The notes under the pieces are model-generated. The model saw only the letters and a program-made list of their open reading frames with translations. It made no database searches and was not told the DNA's origin. Source: CALGLS01 sp047626155 (lineage in GTDB: Bacteria; Bacteroidota; Bacteroidia; Chitinophagales; Saprospiraceae). Taken from it: DNA of 9,166 nucleotides. Both the position numbers and the translations under genes were made by a program. Within the stretch, counting starts at the first letter, position 1. Each line of letters begins with the position of its first letter. The DNA lies in contig JBLHRR010000185.1 in the NCBI GenBank assembly GCA_047626155.1, forward strand, positions 1 to 9,166, read 5' to 3'. Shown piece after piece: positions 1 to 4,782 of this stretch.

Positions 1-42
1 ACAACAATTACAACAATAATATTACATTTAAAAAAAACAGAT

Positions 43-1080
43 ATGAAGTGGTTAAAAAGACTCAGCGTTTTACTGGTATTGTTAGTGATCGTTTACTTTC
101 TGGGGCCGAAACCAAAAGCCTTGGATATCAATACTAGCTTGCCAGTTGTTCCCACAGATTTAATCTCTTTGGAAAAGCAAATTAACGAAAGTGAAAAGGC
201 CAATCTCGAAATAAAACCGGACAATCAAGCTCGAATCGTTTGGGCTGATCCGGAACAAAAAGTAAAAACAGCATATAGTATCGTTTACATTCATGGCTGG
301 TCGGCAAGTCATGGAGAGGGAGACCCCATTCACAGAGAGTTTGCTTCTCGTTATGGCTGCAATTTATACTTAGCCAGATTGAGTGGCCACGGTATAAAAG
401 GTATGAACGCCATGTCAAACGTTTCTGTAGAGTCCATGTTAGAAACAGCTAAAGAAGCGGTAGCTGTTGGAAAGTCTCTGGGCGAAAAAGTCATCCTAAT
501 GTCTTGTTCTACTGGAAGCACGCTGGCTATGTACATTGCTTCGGGCAATTCTGACGTTCATGCCCTCATCAATTATTCTCCAAATGTAGATCTTTACAAT
601 CCCAATTCTTTTTTACTGACCAAGCCTTGGGGCCAGCAAATTGCTCAATTGGTGACAGGGAGTGACGAACACGGTTTCAGCGGCGGTCCTGGTGTAGATC
701 AGTACTGGACAACGCGATATAAGCTCAAAGCCATTGTAACCCTGAAATCATTAGTAGATGCAACCATGACCAAGTCCGTTTTTCAAAAAATAAAACAACC
801 TTTTTATATGGGTTATTATTATAAAGACGAAACGCATCAGGACATGGTCGTTTCTGTACCACGCATGCGAGAAATGTTTGAGCAACTGGGCACCCCGGAT
901 AATTTGAAACGAGATGAGCCACTACCCAATACAAAAGCTCATGGCCTTTGTACGAAATATTGGTCGAAGGATTTGGAGAGCGTTCGCCAAACAACTTATA
1001 AATTTGCAGAGGAAGTTTTGAAGATGGAAGCTTTGCCGCCTCCTTTGGTGGAACGTCCGGTTAAGGCTCATGGCCAGTAA
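43..1080 (+). CDS. Membrane-anchored alpha/beta hydrolase (serine hydrolase)
   Basis: This 345-residue protein is probably an esterase or lipase-like serine hydrolase held at the inner membrane with its catalytic domain outside. Residues 5-20 form a hydrophobic segment after basic residues, which reads as a signal anchor with no lipobox cysteine. The oxyanion-hole HGW motif is at 84-86. The nucleophile elbow is S154-C-S156-T-G158, so Ser156 is the likely nucleophile and the usual first Gly of GxSxG is Ser. Asp262 (YKDE) and His300 (KAHG) fit the acid and base of the triad. ATG at 43 is chosen because the anchor follows at once; the leader is A-rich without a Shine-Dalgarno. It is the only plus-strand gene and converges on the M20 peptidase. 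The substrate cannot be told: lipid ester, peptide or xenobiotic ester are all possible. The fold is confident, the reaction is not. Confidence 0.85.
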   Translation: MKWLKRLSVLLVLLVIVYFLGPKPKALDINTSLPVVPTDLISLEKQINESEKANLEIKPDNQARIVWADPEQKVKTAYSIVYIHGWSASHGEGDPIHREFASRYGCNLYLARLSGHGIKGMNAMSNVSVESMLETAKEAVAVGKSLGEKVILMSCSTGSTLAMYIASGNSDVHALINYSPNVDLYNPNSFLLTKPWGQQIAQLVTGSDEHGFSGGPGVDQYWTTRYKLKAIVTLKSLVDATMTKSVFQKIKQPFYMGYYYKDETHQDMVVSVPRMREMFEQLGTPDNLKRDEPLPNTKAHGLCTKYWSKDLESVRQTTYKFAEEVLKMEALPPPLVERPVKAHGQ

Positions 1081-1083
1081 CTT

Positions 1084-1113
1084 TGCAACTTCAAAAGCAA
1101 CTGCAACTTCAAT
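1084..1113. repeat. Degenerate hexamer tandem repeat (TGCAAC type)
   Basis: Five in-phase hexamers follow the hydrolase stop codon after three bases: TGCAAC, TTCAAA, AGCAAC, TGCAAC, TTCAAT. They include an exact 11-bp direct repeat, TGCAACTTCAA, at 1084-1094 and 1102-1112. On the minus strand the tract can be read as Val/Ala/Glu-rich codons, so it makes a spurious open frame there. It is non-coding by position. Such a tract may be a microsatellite or the tail of a dispersed intergenic element. Confidence 0.6.
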
Positions 1114-1230
1114 TCCTATTGTTCGCAAACTAAGTGCTTTGAGCCTGAGGTTGATATCCATCTCGCTCTGCTGCCGGATTACCCACACATTTGTCACACC
1201 AAGAAATAAAACCCAATCGTAATTAATAAC

Positions 1231-1257
1231 CACGCAGAGCGCGCGGAGCTAACTGAG
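1231..1257. repeat. Three 9-bp units ending in GAG
   Basis: Three consecutive 9-mers, CACGCAGAG, CGCGCGGAG and CTAACTGAG, all end in GAG and follow an AAC trinucleotide. The local GC content is much higher than in the flanks. From memory it resembles the ACCACgGAG-type intergenic repeats scattered in many environmental genomes. A related tract with the same period sits at 7660-7683. Confidence 0.55.
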
Positions 1258-1337
1258 CCTAGATGCAAGAACCATAAAAGAGATTGAGAAAATGACATAG
1301 ATCTAAAAAAGTGTCTACGGCTCCGATATTCATTATA

Positions 1338-2813
1338 CTAATAACAAGAGTTCTTCATCAGTTGATAATAAAAATGCACTAGCTTCTTATAGTCCTCTAC
1401 TGCTATTCGCTCATCAATGCCATGAATCCGATGCAGATCATGGATGGTGGTTTGTAGCGGCATAAAGCGATAAGTATCATTAGCTACATTTTCATAATGG
1501 CGACTATCGGTAGCTGCGATAACCAATGAAGGTGCGATCACTCCTTCCGGAAAAATCTCTTGTGCTGTTTTTTGAATGGCATTAAAACCAAAAGATTCGA
1601 CAGAAGACACCTTCGAAGGATTGCTGGAAAAAGCAGCCTGGCCTACCGTTACTTTTATGCGTTCATCGTTTATGACCTGATGTAAATGTTGCTTCACCGT
1701 TTCCACAGTCTCCCCAGGAATGATGCGGAAGTTAATGGTAGCGCTTGCGGTGGTCGGCATTACATTATCTTTAAGGCCCGCTTTCAAAATAGTGGGTGCC
1801 ATCGTTGTTCTTACTATTGCATTTGCGGAAGCTTGTTTGCCGAGTTGTTTGATTAAGATATTTTCAAAAAACCAGATATTGGCAAAAACGAGCTTGTTGG
1901 GCATAGACATTTCTGGACCTACATGGTCGAAAAGCATTTCAGTAGGGCCGCTGATTTTTGCAGGAAAAGGATTCTCTTCTAATTTTTTCAAGGTATTGGC
2001 CAATAAGCCAATGGCCGTTTCTTTTGGCGGCATCGAAGAGTGACCACCTTCCTCCAGCTCAGCAGTTACGATAAGGCTAGCGTATCCTTTCTCTGCAATA
2101 CCAATCAGTGTTGCTGGCCTGTTCAGTCCAGGTAATGCATTTTCTAAAACTACGAGGCCTTCATCCAGTACATATTCAAAGCGGAGACCTTCATTTTCAA
2201 ATTTTGTGGCAATGGCTTTAGCTCCATTGTGGCCACTGACTTCTTCGTCGTGACCAAAGGCCAGATATATGCCGCGCTCTGGCTGATAGCCTTCTTCTAA
2301 CAGAATATTTACAGCTTCTAATACTCCTAGGATATTTACTTTATCATCCAATGCTCCACGGCCCCAGATGAAGCCATCTTTTATTTTTCCGCTATAAGGT
2401 GGTTCTGTCCAACGAGCCAAGCTTTCATCTTCTACTGGTACTACATCAATATGACCTAACAATAGTATTGGATCGAGCTTTGGATTTGTGCCAGGCCATT
2501 TATAAGTAATGCTGTAATTGTTGACAAATTCTTTTTGCAATAATGAATCGACGAGTGGGAAGTTTTCGCGAAGGTAGTTTTTGAAATCAACGAAGGCAGA
2601 AGTATCAATGTGCGTTTCGTAGGAAACGGTTGGTATTTGAATAACTTCGGAAAGGCGTTTTACCACTCTGTCAGAAATGTCCTTTGTGGTAACAGGAGCC
2701 ACAGGAACTTGACGGGAACCAAACTTAATTGTATTTAAAGTAAAAGCACCAATAAGGACGACCAGAATGAGAAGGAGAGCCTGCAATAAGAGTCGGCGTA
2801 TTTTTTTGAACAT
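1338..2813 (-). CDS. Membrane-anchored M20 family zinc peptidase (PM20D1 / carboxypeptidase S type)
   Basis: This 491-residue M20 metallohydrolase should cleave, or reversibly form, amide bonds: carboxypeptidase S removes C-terminal residues and PM20D1 acts on N-acyl amino acids. The di-zinc site is complete: His121 (GHIDVVP), bridging Asp156 (GALDDK), Glu191 next to general base Glu190 (GHDEE), Asp217 (LDEG) and His464 (RIHG). The lid/dimerisation domain lies roughly at 235-385, with His258 in GGHSSMPP. Residues 8-25 are a hydrophobic segment after a KKIRR basic patch, a signal anchor that fits the anchored yeast Cps1 layout and places the enzyme outside the inner membrane. Length is close to PM20D1. 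It starts 11 bp after the rfbA stop, so cotranscription is likely. The leader has no Shine-Dalgarno. Family is certain; the natural substrate is not. Confidence 0.92.
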   Translation of the reverse strand: MFKKIRRLLLQALLLILVVLIGAFTLNTIKFGSRQVPVAPVTTKDISDRVVKRLSEVIQIPTVSYETHIDTSAFVDFKNYLRENFPLVDSLLQKEFVNNYSITYKWPGTNPKLDPILLLGHIDVVPVEDESLARWTEPPYSGKIKDGFIWGRGALDDKVNILGVLEAVNILLEEGYQPERGIYLAFGHDEEVSGHNGAKAIATKFENEGLRFEYVLDEGLVVLENALPGLNRPATLIGIAEKGYASLIVTAELEEGGHSSMPPKETAIGLLANTLKKLEENPFPAKISGPTEMLFDHVGPEMSMPNKLVFANIWFFENILIKQLGKQASANAIVRTTMAPTILKAGLKDNVMPTTASATINFRIIPGETVETVKQHLHQVINDERIKVTVGQAAFSSNPSKVSSVESFGFNAIQKTAQEIFPEGVIAPSLVIAATDSRHYENVANDTYRFMPLQTTIHDLHRIHGIDERIAVEDYKKLVHFYYQLMKNSCY

Positions 2814-2824
2814 AGATGAATTTC

Positions 2825-3688
2825 TTACTTCTCCAACAACCTCAGCAAATATTCACCATAACCACTCTTAATATATTTCTGCCCCAGCTGCTCCAATTGT
2901 TTGTCATCAATAAAACCCATTTCCCAGGCGATTTCTTCGATACATCCAATTTTCAAACCTTGACGGTCTTCGATTACTTCGATAAACTGCCCCGCTTGAA
3001 TCAGTGACTTGTGGGTTCCAGTATCCAACCAGGCCACTCCCCTTCCGAGTACGCCGACTTTAAGAGCGCCTATCTTGAGGTAGTGCTTATTGACATCTGT
3101 GATTTCATATTCACCTCTAGGACTTGGCTCTAAATTTTTAGCTACCTCTACTACACTATTGTCATAGAAATACAAGCCTGGAACGGCGTAATTCGATTTC
3201 GGTTTTTCTGGTTTTTCTTCGATAGAGAGTGCCTTAAAATCTTCATCGAACTCTACTACACCATATCGCTCAGGGTCAGCTACCTGATAAGCAAAGACAA
3301 CTCCTCCTTTGGGATTGGCAGAAGCTTGTAATAATTCTTTCAGTCCGTTTCCATGAAAAATATTATCACCCAAAATCAATGCAACAGAATCGTCTCCAAT
3401 AAATTCTTCTCCTAGAACGAAAGCTTGCGCCAATCCGTTAGGATCATGCTGAACCTTGTAGGTAAAAGAACATCCGATGGCGCTACCATCACCAAGCAAT
3501 TTTTGAAAATTTGGTAGGTCTGTTGGCGTAGAGATGATGAGTATTTCCCGAATGCCTGCGCTCATCAAACTAGAGAGCGGATAATAAATCATAGGTTTAT
3601 CGTAGACGGGCATCATTTGTTTACTCACCGCAAGGGTGAGCGGATAGAGCCGGGTGCCGAGTCCTCCGGCGAGGATAATTCCTTTCAT
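2825..3688 (-). CDS. rfbA: Glucose-1-phosphate thymidylyltransferase
   Basis: RfbA (RmlA) joins dTTP and glucose-1-phosphate to give dTDP-glucose and pyrophosphate in the cytoplasm. This is the first step towards dTDP-L-rhamnose and other dTDP-deoxysugars of O-antigen and capsule. The 287 residues match the family's usual length of about 290. The nucleotide-binding loop GGLGTRLYPLT is at 8-18, followed by the SKQMMPVYDKPMIYYPL block at 22-38. Asp108 (ILGDNIFHG) and Asp222 (WLDTGTH) are the metal-binding acids, and E158-K-P plus the NYAVPGLYFYD block line the sugar site. The start is the ATG directly before the loop. It is first in a probable two-gene unit with the M20 peptidase 11 bp downstream. 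The usual rfbB/rfbC/rfbD neighbours are absent here, which is odd for a sugar-pathway gene. Function is confident. Confidence 0.96.
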   Translation of the reverse strand: MKGIILAGGLGTRLYPLTLAVSKQMMPVYDKPMIYYPLSSLMSAGIREILIISTPTDLPNFQKLLGDGSAIGCSFTYKVQHDPNGLAQAFVLGEEFIGDDSVALILGDNIFHGNGLKELLQASANPKGGVVFAYQVADPERYGVVEFDEDFKALSIEEKPEKPKSNYAVPGLYFYDNSVVEVAKNLEPSPRGEYEITDVNKHYLKIGALKVGVLGRGVAWLDTGTHKSLIQAGQFIEVIEDRQGLKIGCIEEIAWEMGFIDDKQLEQLGQKYIKSGYGEYLLRLLEK

Positions 3689-3762
3689 GTTTTGGAGTTG
3701 TGAATAGGTTCGTTTGTTGTTGATCTGCGTGTAGCAACGTGACTATCAGGCTTCTTACATTG

Positions 3763-3797
3763 TAAATATAGCAGAAGTTACTCTTTTATTACAACAA
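3763..3797 (-). promoter_or_regulatory. Candidate promoter for rfbA
   Basis: Read on the minus strand, TATATTTA (3763-3770) differs by one base from the Bacteroidota -7 box TAnnTTTG. Two TTG triplets (3792-3794 and 3795-3797) lie upstream. The spacing of 21 bp or more is longer than usual, so this is a weak call. It lies about 75 bp before the rfbA start, in the 150-bp gap after the response regulator gene, which is where a promoter would be expected. No clear terminator for the response regulator is visible in the same gap. Confidence 0.25.
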
Positions 3798-3838
3798 GAA
3801 ACAGAAATAGAGATAGATTAAGATGAAATGATAATTGG

Positions 3839-4219
3839 TTAAGCTAAATCCGCCACTTCTAATTCCTGCTGAATGCGTTTGATTCGTAAAATCAACTCAT
3901 TGGGTTTAAATGGTTTTGCAATAAAATCATTTGCGCCCAGACGGAAAGCCTCCAGTACTGTATCGTCATCATCTAAGGCAGAGATAACTATAATGGGAAC
4001 CTGACTTTGCAACTTGGTACGAACATGGTCGATGAGCTGTAGCCCAGTGACGTAGGGCATCATAATATCTGCGACGATGAGGTCAGGCATTTCCTGTTGT
4101 AATAGCTCTATTGCCTGTTTACCATCTTCGGCTAATACTGAGGTATATCCATGTTTTCGTAAGCGAAACTCCAGCGCTGTCAACATGATTTCTTCGTCTT
4201 CGCAAATTAGGATTTTCAT
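3839..4219 (-). CDS. Stand-alone receiver-domain response regulator
   Basis: This 126-residue protein is a single receiver domain with no output domain. The acidic pocket is Glu7/Asp8/Glu9 (CEDEE), the phosphoacceptor is Asp51 (VADIMMP), the switch Ser is Ser80 (VISAL) and the conserved Lys is Lys102 (AKPF). All receiver residues are intact, so it should be phosphorylated. A receiver of this kind acts through protein contact or as an intermediate in a relay, like CheY or Spo0F. It follows the kinase and Hpt genes on the same strand after a 211-bp gap, so it is the natural final or intermediate acceptor of that relay. It probably has its own promoter, since a candidate and a strong hairpin occupy the gap. 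The ATG has a U-rich leader and no Shine-Dalgarno. The domain call is very secure; its place in the relay is inferred. Confidence 0.93.
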   Translation of the reverse strand: MKILICEDEEIMLTALEFRLRKHGYTSVLAEDGKQAIELLQQEMPDLIVADIMMPYVTGLQLIDHVRTKLQSQVPIIVISALDDDDTVLEAFRLGANDFIAKPFKPNELILRIKRIQQELEVADLA

Positions 4220-4254
4220 AAAAATAGTCGTATTTAGTCTATGAATGAGGAGTT

Positions 4255-4289
4255 TTGTGAGGGATTCAGTTCTACTGAATCCCTCACAA
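4255..4289 (-). other. Perfect 16-bp-stem hairpin before the response regulator
   Basis: The arm TTGTGAGGGATTCAGT (4255-4270) and its exact complement (4274-4289) are separated by only three bases (TCT). On the minus strand the structure ends 35 nt before the response regulator ATG. It lacks a proper U-run on the minus strand; the plus strand has TTTTT at 4294-4298, but no plus-strand gene ends there. It may be an atypical terminator for the kinase-Hpt unit, a leader structure controlling the response regulator, a protein-binding palindrome, or a dispersed palindromic repeat. Confidence 0.75.
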
Positions 4290-4337
4290 TGTCTTTTTGT
4301 CTATCATGCAATACATGCATAGTAATAACCAGGTGTC

Positions 4338-4365
4338 TAAAAATATCCGGATAGGTAATTTGCAA
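4338..4365 (-). promoter_or_regulatory. Candidate Bacteroidota-type promoter for the response regulator
   Basis: On the minus strand, TTG (4363-4365) is followed after 17 bp by TATTTTTA (4338-4345), one base away from the TAnnTTTG -7 box. Transcription would start near 4330, which gives a leader of roughly 110 nt that includes the 16-bp hairpin. The spacing fits the family consensus, but such boxes occur by chance in A/T-rich DNA, so confidence is modest. Confidence 0.35.
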
Positions 4366-4430
4366 GAGTAGGGCCTTATAATTAAGCTTTTCAGGTGGTA
4401 TCAGTTTTCAGAACGTTAATGTCAGAAGGT

Positions 4431-4769
4431 TTATAGTCCTTCAAAGAAAAAATTAAGTTCTACTAAAACCGGTACTGACGTATTCTCCAGAACATCAATT
4501 AAGCTAGCCACTTTGCCTGTTTCGTCCTGCGATTTACCAATGCTTTCCAATTCCTTATTGGCCTTAGTCATCGTATCATTACCAACAAAAGAAAGTGTTG
4601 ATTTCATTTTGTGAGCTACTGAAGCAAGGCCGTTCCAATCAGAAGCCGCGTGTACTTCACGCATCCTCTGTAGCTCATGAGGAATTTCTTCCAAAAGCAT
4701 TTCCAGCATAACTTTTTTCATATCTGGATCGCCATCGGACATCATGTCCATGTAGTCTAGGTTAACCAT
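4431..4769 (-). CDS. Free-standing histidine phosphotransfer (Hpt) protein
   Basis: This protein of 112 residues (from the preferred start) is a cytoplasmic Hpt four-helix-bundle protein that carries phosphate between receivers. His53 lies in the diagnostic AHKMKSTLSFVG motif (52-63), with the Lys and Gly at the expected positions. The N-terminal stretch (DPDMKKVMLEMLLEEIP) fits the usual first helices with Phe/Leu-rich faces. The ATG at 4769 starts 13 bp after the kinase stop. The frame is open further upstream with ATGs at 4814 and 4850, but these would overlap the kinase gene and add a polar, Asn/Thr-rich tail outside the domain, so I prefer the shorter form. No Shine-Dalgarno is visible. 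It is almost certainly translated from the kinase transcript and takes phosphate from that kinase's C-terminal receiver. The likely next acceptor is the receiver protein encoded downstream. Confidence 0.85.
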   Translation of the reverse strand: MVNLDYMDMMSDGDPDMKKVMLEMLLEEIPHELQRMREVHAASDWNGLASVAHKMKSTLSFVGNDTMTKANKELESIGKSQDETGKVASLIDVLENTSVPVLVELNFFFEGL

Positions 4770-4782
4770 TGTTGATATGTTG

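Larger units (their letters stand above)
1081..1337. other. Convergent intergenic region with two short repeats
   Basis: These 257 bp separate the two converging genes. I see the hexamer repeat at 1084-1113 and the 9-bp-period repeat at 1231-1257. I find no convincing GC-rich hairpin with a U-run for either gene, so neither terminator can be placed. A minus-strand frame crosses much of the region but overlaps the hydrolase and reads through the hexamer tract as low-complexity sequence, so I do not call it a gene. Confidence 0.6.

Noticed and set aside
23..30. TACATTTA, a near match to the -7 promoter box, before the hydrolase gene
   Set aside because: It lies only 12 bp before the ATG, leaving almost no leader, and the upstream partner box would be at or beyond the window edge.
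922..1233. Minus-strand open frame of 103 codons across the hydrolase 3' end and the gap
   Set aside because: It overlaps the hydrolase coding region antisense, and its gap portion is partly the hexamer tract read as Val/Ala/Glu-rich low-complexity sequence. No start signal or family motif is seen.
1720..2043. Plus-strand open frame of 107 codons
   Set aside because: It lies fully antisense to the M20 peptidase gene, whose catalytic motifs are intact; it has no motif of its own.
4306..4320. ATGCA-N5-TGCAT small palindrome in the gap before the response regulator
   Set aside because: A 5-bp arm is too short to separate from chance in this A/T-rich stretch.
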